From: Lumbricus rubellus
Lineage: Eukaryota > Annelida > Clitellata > Crassiclitellata > Lumbricidae
NCBI GenBank assembly: GCA_945859605.1
Contig: OX243816.1
Span: forward strand, 27,731,342 to 27,795,341
Length of the DNA: 64,000 bases
Reading direction: 5' to 3'
The position numbers and the translations under genes are program-made. The notes below the pieces were generated by a model. That model searched no databases. It was not told the origin of the DNA and was given only the letters and a program-made list of their open reading frames with translations. Numbering within the stretch: position 1 is the first letter of the stretch; each line of letters opens with the position of its first letter. Below, in pieces: positions 46,667-58,626 of the stretch.

Positions 46667-47580
46667 CAGTGGCGTAACAATAGGGTAGACTGGGTAGACA
46701 AAGTCTAGGGGCCCCCGAGTGTAGAGGCCCCAGAGGGGCCCCCGAGTTTGCAAGATTCAGAAAAAATATGTTAAATAAATATTGTAGTAGACTAAGTAGA
46801 CGATACTGTGTCAGACTCTCAATAGTCAGTACGGTTACCCGAGAACCCGTCAAGTTCCGTCAACCCGACACGACGCGACGAGTTGGACTCGGAGACGCCC
46901 AGGCCCAGCTCCAGCAGTGCGCAGCACTAATGTTTAATTAGCGATAACTTTCTATTTTAGAGAAACTTATTTCCGTGAAATAAATTGCGCATCTCATTGT
47001 TTGAGAAATGTTAGAAACTTACAGTTTAGGCCTAAAAAATGTTGTGTTTCCGGTAACATAGCTAAAAATATTGGGTAGGTAGGTCGAAAAATATTTTTAT
47101 TTTGGTAAAATATTTTTTTATGCAGTGACTATCCGAAAAAGTATACCCGACTAGTCTTTTTTGCACAAAGGTATACGGTTCGCTGCAACAAAGTACGTGT
47201 TCTGAGCAAGTATAAACTGCCTATTTTCCGACTGTCTGCATCTAAAACTGCTCTAGAAAACAATCCTATTAATTTTATTTTGTTGACGTGTTTTCTGCTA
47301 TGTCAATACAAATGCAAAAAAAAAAATTTTAAGTTAGTTTTTTTCCTCTTTTTTTAACAAAATTAGGCTATTTGAGTCGCGGCAATAAAAGAGGGTCGGT
47401 CGGGTTACCGAAAACACAACATTTTTAAGGCCTTACTGTAATTTTCACTTGTATCTTGTTCATATACATCAGCATTTCAGTAAATTAATAAGTAATAATG
47501 CATTTCAATAAGTGTCGTAGGGAGAGGGCCCCACCTTCATATTTTGTCTAGGGGCCCCCGAGTTCCTAGTTACGCCACTG
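46667..47580. mobile_element. hAT nonautonomous element, 914 bp
   Basis: Starts CAGTGGCGTAAC and ends GTTACGCCACTG, a perfect 12-bp inverted repeat. The exact 8-bp target duplication ACGCAGTG flanks it (46659-46666, 47581-47588). Both ends carry the block TCTAGGGGCCCCCGAGT (46706 on; 47548 on), so a subterminal direct repeat is present. No transposase remains. A truncated relative is at 1-52. TAGGCCTA (47027) and TAGGCTA (47364) occur inside. Confidence 0.9.
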
Positions 47581-47588
47581 ACGCAGTG

Positions 47589-47960
47589 GAAAGTGGAAAC
47601 GATCAGACATAAAACACAGACACTTCCATTCATTGAACTGCAGCAGCAGCTCTCTTGTATACATGTCTACATATATCCACCGAAGAGAACAGAGATACTA
47701 CGCTCGAGGTCTTCGGTTCATTTTGCGCATGGCACCTGACGTCGCCGTAGATAACCACCACCGGGTCCCTGCCCGCTCCCACCTTCCTCTCTCCCTCTCT
47801 GCCTCTCTGCCCCCTCTCTCCTTTCCCAGAACACCAGGGAGCGTTTAACCTTTCGGTTTTAGTCGGCCACGAAGAGGAGACGATGGGTCGACGGCTTTCA
47901 ATTAATCGACGATCGTCCGTCCGTCCACTGCATCATGTCTATCCAGCAGAACCATCAGAC
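47589..47960. other. Unassigned
   Basis: Pyrimidine-rich patch at 47775-47830. No gene. Confidence 0.5.
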
Positions 47961-47964
47961 GATG

Positions 47965-48230
47965 GAAGAAGGGTGGAAGGAGGAAGGAGGAGGAGGAAGG
48001 AAGGAAGAGTCCGTGGGACGCCATGATTCCCAAAAGAGTAATTCGACCGAACGATAGATCTTTCGAAGGGAGAAGACTGGAAGAGGAAACGAAAAAAATA
48101 GGGGAAAGGAGAAGCAGGAGAAGGAGAAAAAGGAGAAGAAGAAAAAGGAGAAGGAGGAGGAGGAGAAGGAAGAGGTGGAGAAGAAAGAGGTGGAGGCGGA
48201 GGGGGTGGAGGTGAAGAAGGAAGAGGACAA
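47965..48230 (+). repeat. Degenerate (GGA/GAA)n purine tract
   Basis: AGGAGGAGAAGGA units. Arg/Lys/Glu or Ser/Phe frames result on the two strands. Confidence 0.88.
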
Positions 48231-48524
48231 TGAAGACCATGCAGAAGGGTCGATGTAATGGAGTATGATGTGGTTGAGCGTTCGTGTGAGGAGGATGAGG
48301 AGAAGGAGGAGGAGGGGTGGAAAGACATTGAAGACTTTGTGGAGTGCGAGAGGAAGGACTATGAGAAGTAAGAGAAAATATAAAGATGATGAGGACGATA
48401 TAGACGAATGAAGAACGAGGAAAAGGACGAAAGATTAAACAAATAGCGAGATAAGTAGAATTAAGATGGTTAGAAGCAGAAAAAGGAGAAAGAAGAGGAA
48501 GATGATACTGAAGACGAGGAGAAG

Positions 48525-48970
48525 AGGAATGAAGACGAGATAGAGGACGAGATAGAGGACGAGATAGAGGACGAGATAGAGGACGAAATAGAAAACGAGA
48601 TAGAGGACGAAATAGAAAACGAGATAGAGGACGAGATAGAGGACGAGATAGAGGACGAGATAGAGAAAGAGATAGAGGACGAGATAGAGGACAAGATAGA
48701 GGACGAGATAGAGGAAGAGATAGAGGACGAGATAGAGGACGAGATAGAGGACGAGATAGAGGAAGAGATAGAGGACAAGATAGAGGAAGAGATAGAGGAC
48801 GAGATAGAGGACGAGATAGAGGACAAGATAGAGGACGAGATAGAGGACGAGATAGAGGAAGAGATAGAGGACGAGATAGAGGACGAGATAGAGGACAAGA
48901 TAGAGGACGAGATAGAGGACGAGATAGAGGAAGAGATAGAGGACAAGATAGAGAACGTGATAGAGGATAA
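48525..48970 (+). repeat. 12-bp minisatellite GAGGACGAGATA, about 36 copies
   Basis: Variants GAGGAAGAGATA, GAGGACAAGATA and GAAAACGAGATA follow a partly regular order, implying higher-order duplications. The plus frame is open as (EDEI)n but lacks an ATG. The 367-residue minus frame is the reverse reading. No host gene inferred. Confidence 0.94.
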
Positions 48971-50005
48971 GGAAGGAAATGTAATCTAAGTGGGAGGACA
49001 TGCATCGCACCTCTGAATGACGGAAAAGAGGCATGACAGAAACTGCGGCATTTCCAACAGAGAAAACCTCGTTGTATGACAACAATGCTATGGCCTCAGT
49101 CTAACAAATTTATTGCAGCAGCAATACCTGTCTAAAGTGTCTATGTATAGTTTCTATTTTTCACTATATAAAATATAGCCTATTATATCTATAGTACATG
49201 TTATCCTATTATACGTAACATGCATGGAAGAGTTATATGCTGCAGTGCACGAGATAATGAGAAACTCGTGTAGTCCTATAATGGAGCTAATTTCAGATTT
49301 AATTTGAAATGTTCGCGACCTGCTTGATTTTATGATGTGCAGCAGAAAACTATAACTAACATGAAATGTGATCTATAGATCTAATATTATTTATATATGA
49401 GATATCGCTGACACGGGGACTGCATCACATGAACTTTCTAAACATAATTATAGAAAGCACGGTCTTAATTATAAGATAGTCTATGTCCAAAACATGGCAT
49501 CGACCAGATTAAAATAATCTTAATAATTTTATGAATGCGTCCTGTATGCAAATGTTCTTATACAACGTGATTCAGCGCATGGATCTATGATTTAATTAAG
49601 TTTTATTACGTAAAACAGTCATAGACGGTTTTAACGAGCTCAGTACCGGTATTCTCTACCCTTGTGGTCTATACCATTGTAGTCTATAATATATATCCAG
49701 CTTGATTTGAATCTTTAGCTTTGGTTGCATTGACTGTTATGCAGGTCCATATTAAACCTATCGACCACGCACGTCAGTTTATTTGAATTTGCATCCGTGC
49801 TCTGTAGCCTATTTGCGGAGAAAGCCTTGAATGCCTTGCGAATCAAATTTTGATTTGTTTAGTTTAGTCAAACCATCAGACGACCTATTGTGGCTGAGAT
49901 CGCTTAAGACGATCGGGATTTTTGGGCCACCGGTCCTAGAAGCTGGAACCCGCCATTGGATTGGCTTCCCAGTTGACAACTTATCCAGTCATTTGCCAAG
50001 ACCAC
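48971..50005. other. Unassigned
   Basis: A+T-rich sequence with no coding or element ends recognised. TAGCCTA at 49176 and 49805. Confidence 0.5.
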
Positions 50006-50009
50006 CTAC

Positions 50010-50260
50010 ATCAAGAGAAATGACGCCAAGGAAAACGTCAAGAAAAATTACGTCAAGAAAGACGTCAAGAAAAATTACGTCAAGAAAGACGTCAAGAAAA
50101 ATTACGTCAAGAAAGACGTCAAGAAAAATTACGTCAAGAAAGACGTCAAGAAAACTTACGCCAAGAAAAACGTCAAGAAAAATTACGTCAAGAAAGACGT
50201 CAAGAAAAGTTACGTCAAGCGAATAGAAGTCAAGAAAAGTTACGTCAAGCGAACTGAAGT
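50010..50260 (+). repeat. 27-bp minisatellite, about 9 copies
   Basis: Unit ACGTCAAGAAAGACGTCAAG-AAAAATT. It is itself two ACGTCAAGAAA half-units of 12 and 15 bases. It opens a plus frame of KTSRKITSR repeats (49831-50226) whose first 60 codons match no known family. Confidence 0.92.
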
Positions 50261-50774
50261 GAAGAGAAGTGTCATCGCAATTCTGCAATTGTAGCCACAT
50301 GCATAATTACCGAAATGCAAAATACTAGATATCGGAATTTAAAAGGAATTGTAAGTTGAAAATGGCTTCGTTGACACAATGCAATAATTATAGAGATTCA
50401 TTCAAGAGCGTTTTGTAAAAAAATATCATAGAGCTGGACCGTTCCGATCGCGAGCCTTTAGTGAGACGAACAAACAAATTTAACAAACAAGCAGCTTGCA
50501 ATGGCTAGACTTGCCTTACACTAACAATTGCATCTGTGCAATATGCTGCTTGTAACTTGAGTATTATAAGTCTACAGACAGATTTTGGTATTTCCCAACT
50601 TCAATTAACCTGACGTAATTTTTTGGATACTATAAAACAATGAAAACAGTTTTGATCAGTTTTCAGTTCATTGTCCTTAACGTCTGCCGATTATAGGATG
50701 ATTATCTCCGTCGGTTCAAACGCTGTGCTTATGAAATTAAGATTGAGCAACGTCCATCTGTGTGTATTATTGTG
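50261..50774. other. Unassigned
   Basis: No feature recognised. Confidence 0.5.
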
Positions 50775-50950
50775 CGGAATGGTGGTGTGGTGGTATATGT
50801 TCGGTGTGTTGAAGTCGGAAGGTTGCGGGTTCGAATTCACCTGAAGCCACTGCGTAGAGACTCTGGGTGAGTCCTTCACTCGCAATTGTTCATGCTCCTA
50901 ATCGGGAGCGCCTCTGAGTAGTTTTCTTAAAGAGGCGCTGCAACAAATAT
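50775..50950 (+). mobile_element. tRNA-derived SINE, copy 1
   Basis: The head has a Pol III A-box-like TGGTGTGGTGGT (50791) and a B box GGTTCGAATTC (50827, one mismatch). The body then reads CTCTGGGTGAGTCCTTCACT. The 3' end is GGGAGCGCCTCTGAGTAG-(T)n-CTTAAAGAGGCGCT, a perfect 9-bp stem AGCGCCTCT/AGAGGCGCT, followed by an ACAT-type tail (50946-51006). The hairpin is the same as in the family-A LINE tails. Confidence 0.85.
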
Positions 50951-51007
50951 GCATACATGCATACACACACATACATACATACACACATACATACATGCAT
51001 ACATACG

Positions 51008-51265
51008 TGGGGCGCGGTGGTGTAGTGGTGACGTCGTTGCCTTGGAGCCGGAAGGTTCGAGGTTCGAATCCACCTTGCCGCGTATGGACCTTGGGCAAGT
51101 CCTTCACTCACAATTGTTCAGCGCTTCGGCGTGAAACTCCGATGCAGTGTCCTCTCTGCATTCGGGAGCGCCTCTGCGTAGAGAGAGCTGGAAGGGGCAC
51201 TATAACAAGTGCACATACATACAAACAAACAAACAAACATACATATGCACATACAATACATGCAT
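51008..51265 (+). mobile_element. tRNA-derived SINE, copy 2
   Basis: A box TGGTGTAGTGGT (51018) and a perfect B box GGTTCGAATCC (51060). The body CTTGGGCAAGTCCTTCACTC is shared with copy 1. The 3' hairpin is slightly eroded (AGCGCCTCT...AGGGGCACT). It ends in an ACAT/AAAC simple tail. It is inserted head-to-tail directly after copy 1's ACAT tail, and may have been transcribed as a dimer or may have targeted that microsatellite. Confidence 0.88.
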
Positions 51266-53039
51266 ACATTATAGAGAGTAGAGACCCAGCTACCGGACCC
51301 GTAGAGACGCCGTATCTCGTTTGAAATGGTCCGTTAAGTCTATAGATTATATAGGTCTATTCACCGACGATCAGAAAAGACTCTATATATGCATACTGAA
51401 AATTATCGACTGTTCACTAGGACGTATCCTTCCGCAGTCCCACGTGACCAGATCAAAAGTGTAAATCGATTTCCCACAAGGATCTCAGTCGGTTCATCGA
51501 GTAAGCGAGACAATGGTCAGTCGTCGAGATAAGAACGCAGCAGATGATAACATCATCATCAGCATCAGCAGCAGCAGCAGCATCAGGAGCAGCAGCAACA
51601 ACAGCAGCAGCTGGAGCAGCAGCAGCTGGAGACTGCGGATGGGCTGCTCTTTTTTTAGTCTGGATGATAAGGAAATCGACAGATGGTGACTAAGGACCAT
51701 CTTATCTGCAGAATAAGTCGAAGAGGGAATTCATTGTTGATCTTTTGTACTTATTCTAAATGCCACCACTGCTGCAGACCGTTGCTATGTATCTGTGCCT
51801 GTCATTTGTTCTTTTTTATTTCACCGTTTTATCTACATACAGTACATGTAGTTATACAGTATGTAGTATGTAGTAGGTTGCTGTGTATTGAATACTTCTT
51901 ATTTATCATAGGTCAGCAGCTATAAAATCTAGTTTAGACTATTCATCATTGCTGTAGCTCTGACCGGTTGCAGTAGAACTGACGATGGTTGAAAGGATCA
52001 CATCCTCCTCAATAATAATGTGTCTCCCGATATTTTTATTTCAGCCTTTTTGCTTTTGAACTGTCTTGAGTTCAGCTTCGCGCTATACAACCAGTTCTGA
52101 AAAGTTGGGGTCGGATCGAAGTACTGAGCAGCAGCTGTATGACCTGACTTTGAGTGGCGCCCTGGAGACATTATAACTGGCACCAAAGAGACAATAGCTG
52201 GCACGAAGGAGACAGGAGTGCCACTGGCGTCCATATTATACTGCGCACGAATCTAAGCAACTGACTTGCCACTGATTCGCTGGAAATGCGAGATTGCCTG
52301 CAGCCGTATAATAAAATCCTGACGTAATGTGACCTTCGAGAAGACGGAGATGACCTTGAAGGGTGCAGCAGCGGTGATGATGATGATGACGTCAGAAGGA
52401 CCAGCTGCAGTGATTTATGGGATGGATGGTGTAGCCGTGAAAGATGACAATCTCCAGAGAGTGTTTACAAGACTATCTCTTCCTCATGCATAATATGACG
52501 ATCTGCATGGTTGCAGCTTAAGTGTCTGCAGCTGCTAGACACTGTAGCATCGATGATGCTCTCAGCTGTTTGAGCTGATTGCCCTCAGGACGTTGTTCGG
52601 TTCGAACAGTAGTTGAGGGATGAATAGCTTGAATGTGAACTACCCTCATCAAGTCGATGAACTGTAACTCAATATATAGGCTGCACCATGTATTATCGGT
52701 AAGAAATGAAGGTCTGCATGCATGCATGGAGATCGTGCAGTGCAGATGCACTCATGGTGCTAACAGTCTTCGCAGCTTCTGCTGCTGCGAAACACAAACT
52801 TGAGACGTGTATAGTAATTACCTGTCTCCATGGCAACGGTAACCTGACAATTATTCGGAGATGGATAATAATTTGGCGCGGACGATTCGGAGCAGAATGA
52901 TGAACTCTAAGTTTTAGAACATTTAAGATGCATTCACTCGACCTTTATGATAATAGCAATAATTATAAGAAGCACTATGATGCTTCTTATTGCGGGAATA
53001 TGTTTGCAGACTAATTGTAGTCAACTGGCTCATTCATTC
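51266..53039. other. Unassigned, with (CAG)n
   Basis: CAGCAG/CATCAG triplets at 51550-51630. No coding or element ends recognised. TACATGTA at 51843. Confidence 0.5.
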
Positions 53040-53480
53040 ATTTATTCATTCATTAGACGAGAATGACACGGCGCTTCTTAATCCTTTAACGACCAGCTAC
53101 ATATGTTTTCAATGTATTTTAGTACACATTGGTCGTTAAAAGGTTAAAGGAATTACTCAGAGGCGCTCCCAACTCAAAGAAATTTGAACAAAACCATTTC
53201 AACTGAGAGAGGAATACCTGGAAAGGGGTTTTATAGTATGGAGGAGTGGAGGGTCAATGAGAGGTTCAGATCGAGGGCCTACTGTATACCGAGAAGGCAC
53301 GGCTCTGTCTGGTGGCGGTGAGAGCAAGAGGAACAGAGAGAGAACCCTGTTCAGCCGATTAGGAAGGACAGATGAATCTATACTGTCGGTGGGTCGAAGC
53401 ATCCACAAGTTCGAATCCACTGACTCTGCTGCTGTCATTGATCCGCATTTAACGAATGTAATTCGCATTTTCATTGTTTC
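53040..53480 (-). mobile_element. CR1/L2-like LINE 3' end (family A) with a small palindromic insertion
   Basis: The minus strand retains scattered pieces of the C-terminal signature in two frames (RAVPSRYTVGPRSE; NPFPGIPLSVEMVLF). It ends with the family-A tail GGGAGCGCCTCTGAGT and a (TGAA)n-like tail (53031-53054). The tail hairpin is interrupted at 53082-53150 by about 69 bp whose ends are inverted repeats (TCCTTTAACGACCA / TGGTCGTTAAAAGG). Decayed. Confidence 0.62.
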
Positions 53481-53589
53481 CTGAAAGAATCAAAGAGACA
53501 TGATTTCTATCATTTTATCATTCTATCAATATAAATGCACCAACCATCACCGTGCAGACTGCATGACGGCTTCGTTTATATCAATGCAG

Positions 53590-53634
53590 ACCTGTGTGTG
53601 TGTGTGTGTGTGCGTGCGTGTAGTGTGTGTGTGC

Positions 53635-53690
<56 letters not shown>
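53590..53690 (+). repeat. (GT)n microsatellite
   Basis: GT repeats with a GCGTGCGTGTAG break near 53610-53625. Confidence 0.95.
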
Positions 53691-53949
53691 AAACTGTGTA
53701 TTGTCTCTTTTTTCCATCCACATTGTTCTCCGCTGTTTCATCCGCTGTTTGACTCGATCAATCATGTACCATTGTACATGCATGTATACAATACATTGTG
53801 TGCTACGTATTCGCACATGTGTGTCGTCGGTGTGACTGAATGTGCGTCCGACTCATGCAGCCAATGGCGGTGCATAATAATGATTCCAAGTATCCTATAT
53901 AATTATTGTGTATAATTATGTATTTATATATAATATAAATATATATAGG

Positions 53950-54003
<54 letters not shown>

Positions 54004-57000
54004 TGCAGTATATATAGAAGAGCGTCGGTGTTTTGAGAGGCGAAGAGGAGACATTTGTTGCACTGTGGTTTTGGTCGATAGGTGACTCTTTAGAGAATCC
54101 ATTCTCTGTGTGTGTTTGTTATTCGGATGCTGCATTGTATTGTATTGTATTGTATTGTATACAGGCGCCTGCAGTTATATTAAGCGAACGACATTAGTCA
54201 GCACGGATGCTGCTGTGCATGCAGTCAATAGGACATGTATTTATACATAATATAAACATGTATGTATATAATAGGAGACCATAATTATATGAGAGAGTTA
54301 AGAGACTATAATACATGCACATGTACAATTGTACATGCAATCATGCATGCTATGTATAGGAAGAGTTCGTTGTATTTGTCCTGTACTCGGAATTACATCG
54401 GTATTGGGTTTTCTTAAATCGATTGAACTCAATTATTTAAATATACTTAATGGACCTATTGTTCTGAGATAGGTTACAAATGAATTGGAGTCCAATAAAT
54501 GAACTTAATTTCATTGTGGATCATGGCAGACACCATTAAGTCGGACTTAGGCGTAGACCAGAATTCGTATTCATGACGTGCTCGGAAGCAGTAAAGTAGC
54601 GAAAAATCAATTGCCTTTGTACTTAGTCTTATACATAAATTAATCTTCCTATTTTACTCTCTTCCTTCAGTTGTGTTTCGACGATGAGATGTTAACCAGA
54701 TGACTCCATATCGTTTTGTTTCTACATTGATCTACATGTATAGGCTACTATATAGTGTTCATTGCCATGCTCATGCCCATGCTTTTTCCTGCAAGATCGT
54801 GATTAATGTTTCTCTATCCAAGTCCTGGATTGTCATCATCGGCTCCCTGTTTCCTCCAATTTTAAGAGTGATAGGGTGGGTAGCCTAATTATTATGGCGC
54901 TATTGATCTTAAGAACTAGGAATCAGACTTGTAATTATTGTCTCTGCCTTAATTTACGGTCGAGTCATTCATTATAGGGTATGAGATGGGAAGAGACAGC
55001 TGCTCCTCGTGTGAACCGATGAAATTAGGCTGCTACTACAGCTTCGTGAATAGATGGATGGATGCCGTCAGAACCACTGCTTTCATTGATCGGCTTTATA
55101 AAGCGCCATTGTCTTTATGGCGACTAATTTTGATTAAGGTCATTCGTTGTTCCTCATTAACCACTTGAGACTCATGACGTTGCACAGGAACATTTCTCCG
55201 GTCAGCCATTGGTCAGCACACACCCTTCCCATCTATGCATAGAAACCTTATTGCTTGTTTTTTAAAGACATGATTTGTAGCAACATCCTATACACTATAA
55301 TAGTCTAATGACCAATCGTCGATAATTCGAGGACTGCCTGAAAGAGAGGCGCTATAATATTACGATAGATGATATGAATTATTGTTGGAGTATAATTTGA
55401 AACGGATTTTATTCTGCTAATAGGTCGAGAACAAAACGACGTTGATTCAGTATCTAGGCCTACTGATATAATATTAGAATATTATGATATTAGAATATTA
55501 TGATATTAGAATGTGCAGTGCAACTTATTAAGATCTACACGACAAGCAGAAGAGATCTTGCAGTGTCCAGACGGTATAGACAATTCACGCCCTGTATACT
55601 ATTAGTATTAGCCTATACTGGAACTATGCCAGTATTCGGTCTATATGAGCAAGTCCATGTTGGGCTAATATAAAATAGGATTCGTATTTCATGATGTGAC
55701 AAGGTCCAGCTGCCTATTTCCGTCTTCTGTGTTATTGTATGCTAACAAAAGTCATTTGAAAATAAAGGACGAATATTTTATGAGTGGATCGCCTGATCAT
55801 CGTCAATCTAGAGACGTATATCTGACCATGCAGACAAAGGAAGACAGGATAATGGCGACGAAAATATGCACCGGTCAGAGAAAAAAACAACACATAGTCT
55901 ATGAGAGAGAGATACACACACAGGCAGATATTCAGACAGAGACAGACTAACATGAGAGAAATGCAAACGTATACACATGCATAGCTAAAACTGTCAATGG
56001 TGACAAGACAAGAATACAAAACGACAGCCACCATGCATGAGCACAGGAGAAACATGGTTAGACTAACGTATACACAGAAGGCATGGTTAGCTGGTCACAC
56101 CCCAAGATCATTCCACTTGGTGGAAGAATCGTGTTTACACCCTGTATGTATGTATGTATGTATGGCCTTGTTAATGGCCGATCATCTCTTAGATCAGCAT
56201 CCGCTGGTAAATGTATTTTTCAAGGCCTATGACTCCTCTTTGTCCGGCGTTCATGCATATAGTTCCTGCAGCAGTCCATACATTGGGAACTCCTTCCAAC
56301 GCTCACCCCATCCCCCCAACCTATTTTCGCACCCCCACACTCATATTCGCAGATCTCCCATCGAACCTGGATCTTATTCTCAATTCAATATCATGGTATT
56401 TTATTCTGCTTACGATTTCTAATTATTCTAGAGTGCCCAGATCAAATTGTTATACTGTACTAAAAGGTAATATCAAATTGCAGTAGATCTATTCAATCTA
56501 TTGTGACATTTTACACATTAAAATATACATGCACAAAAGTCATTCACTGCAGGAATATAAAAGGAACAGAAAACATACACACATTACACATTAGGCTACA
56601 CATTACAAAGCATAACTGAAACGGAAGAGAGGCGGTCGTGAGAGAACCAGAGTAATCAATCAGTGACCTTTATCTTCACATCTCTGCTCATATTCTGTGC
56701 CGTTTAGGACTGTAGCGGTTGTATATTTCGAGAATGTCGCACAATTGAGAGGACTTCCATTGCTAATGAATTCAATCATTCATAGCAACCATTAATTGAT
56801 TTATCAAGGAACTGCTCTTCGCACGGTACGGTAGTCCTCTTCTTTATTTGCGGTTATTTCGCCTTTGAAAAAGCATATTTTGTATCAACCAGATAAAATT
56901 ATGTCTTTTCCAGCATAGTATCCACTCATTCGAGGTGACTTTTCAACGCTCTATCAATCCTTGAAGTCAAATTGACAATAATATTATCACTGCATGATCT

Positions 57001-57235
57001 ATACTGAGTGTTGGCTAAAGTTTTGGTTACGCTGTACCATGCGAAGCATGCATCATTTGTTATTATCAGACGTCACATAATATAACTTAGCTCATATATA
57101 TGGATTGAATGTTGTGGGAAAACTGATGAATTCGATACCCCACATGCATCGGTGTTTTGAAGGTCGTCGGAAAGCAGTGATCGATTGGTTGAGGTCGAAG
57201 GCATTTCAAGGTCAAAGCATGGAGCAATGGATGGC
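53691..57235. other. Unassigned intronic sequence
   Basis: (TA)n at 53952-54000, (ATTGT)n at 54133-54160, ATATTAGAATATTATG repeats at 55468-55512 and (GTAT)n at 56145-56163. No gene recognised. TAGGCCTA at 55455; TACATGTA followed directly by TAGGCTA at 54733-54747. Confidence 0.5.
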
Positions 57236-57239
57236 TGTC

Positions 57240-57532
57240 ATCCCCTGCATGCAGCCGAATGCATTGTTGCAACAATCTATTGTCCATCAAACATGACAAA
57301 GGTCCACAGCCGAATGCATTGTTGCAACAATCTATTGTCCATCAAACATGACAAAGGTCCACAGCCGAATGCATTGTTGCAACAATACATGTATATTGTC
57401 CATCAAACATAACAAAGGTCCACAGCCGAATGCATTGTTGTAACAATCTATTGTCCATCAAACATGACAAAGGTCCACAGCCGAATGCATTGTTGTAACA
57501 ATCTATTGTCCATCAAACATGACAAAGGTAGG
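57240..57532 (+). repeat. 55-bp minisatellite, 5 copies
   Basis: Unit CAGCCGAATGCATTGTTGCA-ACAATCTATTGTCCATCAAA-CATGACAAAGGTCCA. Copy 3 differs from the other four by TACATGTA at 57386-57393 in place of the bases around ATCTATTG, a net gain of 6 bp. Confidence 0.93.
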
Positions 57533-57889
57533 GCCATACGCTCATCGGTGGCTGGAATAACTGCAACATGTCGTCATCGATTCTGTCAATTCTCGTAAAG
57601 TATAGACTAAACGTTTAATCCGTTGCGAATCCTAGTCGCATGTTTATCTTGTCTTTCACGTGAAACAAGCATAGATTTATTTATGTACAATGTTTTAGCA
57701 ATAAACCATTGTCTGTATATATGTTACAGTCAATGTGTACAATCAGTCATTGTATACAATGACTAACATTTTCAGCCAGTTGACACAATGACTGATTCGG
57801 TCAGGCATTGTATACAATGACTAAAAAAACCAGCGATTTTACACAATGACTGAAAATTTATGGTCCTTATTGTACACTTTGGCTGATTC

Positions 57890-58112
57890 AAGTTAGGAGG
57901 TGTGTTGATAATTATTGTAGTGTCTGCGACGGCGAGTGGGGCTAGGCGGAATAATAATAGGAACTTGAGTCGGTGTGAGGAGGTGTGTTGATAATTATTG
58001 TAGTGTCTGCGACGGCGGGTGGGGCTAGGCGGAATAATAATAGGAACTTGAGTCGGTGTGAGGAAGTGTGTTGATAATTATTGTAGTGTCGGCGACGGCG
58101 GGTAGGGCTAGG
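57890..58112 (+). repeat. 83-bp tandem repeat overlapping the left arm, about 2.6 copies
   Basis: GTGTGTTGATAATTATTGTA-GTGTCTGCGACGGCG recurs at about 57898, 57981 and 58064. The first copy forms part of the inverted arm, so the arm end was duplicated tandemly. Confidence 0.88.
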
Positions 58113-58221
58113 GGAGGGTAGGAAACTTTTCTGGTAGGAATAATAATAGGTCTGCCGTGTCAGTGCCATGGAAAAGTATAAAAGTTAAAACTTCCAGCAA
58201 GCTCAACGGTAAAACTGAGTT

Positions 58222-58626
58222 ATGGAGAACACAAGCGTTTCTATGGAGAGTCAATTCAAGGAGAGGTTAGTACATCTGCACACCGGCGATAAGAAATCTG
58301 TCTTGATTCCTAAAGATGAGCATTTCACTTTAGTTGACGAAGTGAAGGAAGCAGAAAAAGAAACAGGGACCTCAAAGACTTGGAGGCAGTATTATCTACT
58401 GAAACGGTACCAGATTCTGATTTGCGGTGATGTCGAAAAGCTAATCAGAAAGAAAAAGGACGAGGGGGACGATGTCGTTTATTTCGCTCACAACGATGAC
58501 ATTTTTGACATTATCAAGCGCGTTCACGTTTCTACAGGACACGGTGGAAGAGACAAGATGATGAAAGTTTTGTCCGTTAAATACGCTAAATCTTTTAAAA
58601 AAATAACGGAAATGATGAATCGCTGA
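58222..58626 (+). pseudogene. KRBA2-like (Ginger2-type) transposase, N-terminal remnant
   Basis: A 134-codon frame, MENTSVSMESQFKERL..., leading through YYLLKRYQILICGDVEKLI and YFAHNDDIFDIIKRVH to STGHGGRDKMMKVLSVKYAK. From memory, this last part is the start of the integrase zinc-binding (H2C2) segment of KRBA2-like transposases, 'HxxTGHGGRxxM'. A stop follows before the two expected cysteines, and the DDE core is absent, so the protein is truncated. The frame itself is intact, and the region 85 bases upstream of the ATG is within the element. Whether the short product is made is unknown; a regulatory role would be speculation. Confidence 0.75.

Noticed and set aside
47902..49085. 367- and 216-residue minus-strand proteins
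   Set aside because: Reverse readings of the 12-bp GAGGACGAGATA array and an adjoining purine tract.
51008..51075. Functional tRNA gene
   Set aside because: A and B boxes are present but no cloverleaf acceptor stem closes; the sequence continues as a SINE body and tail.
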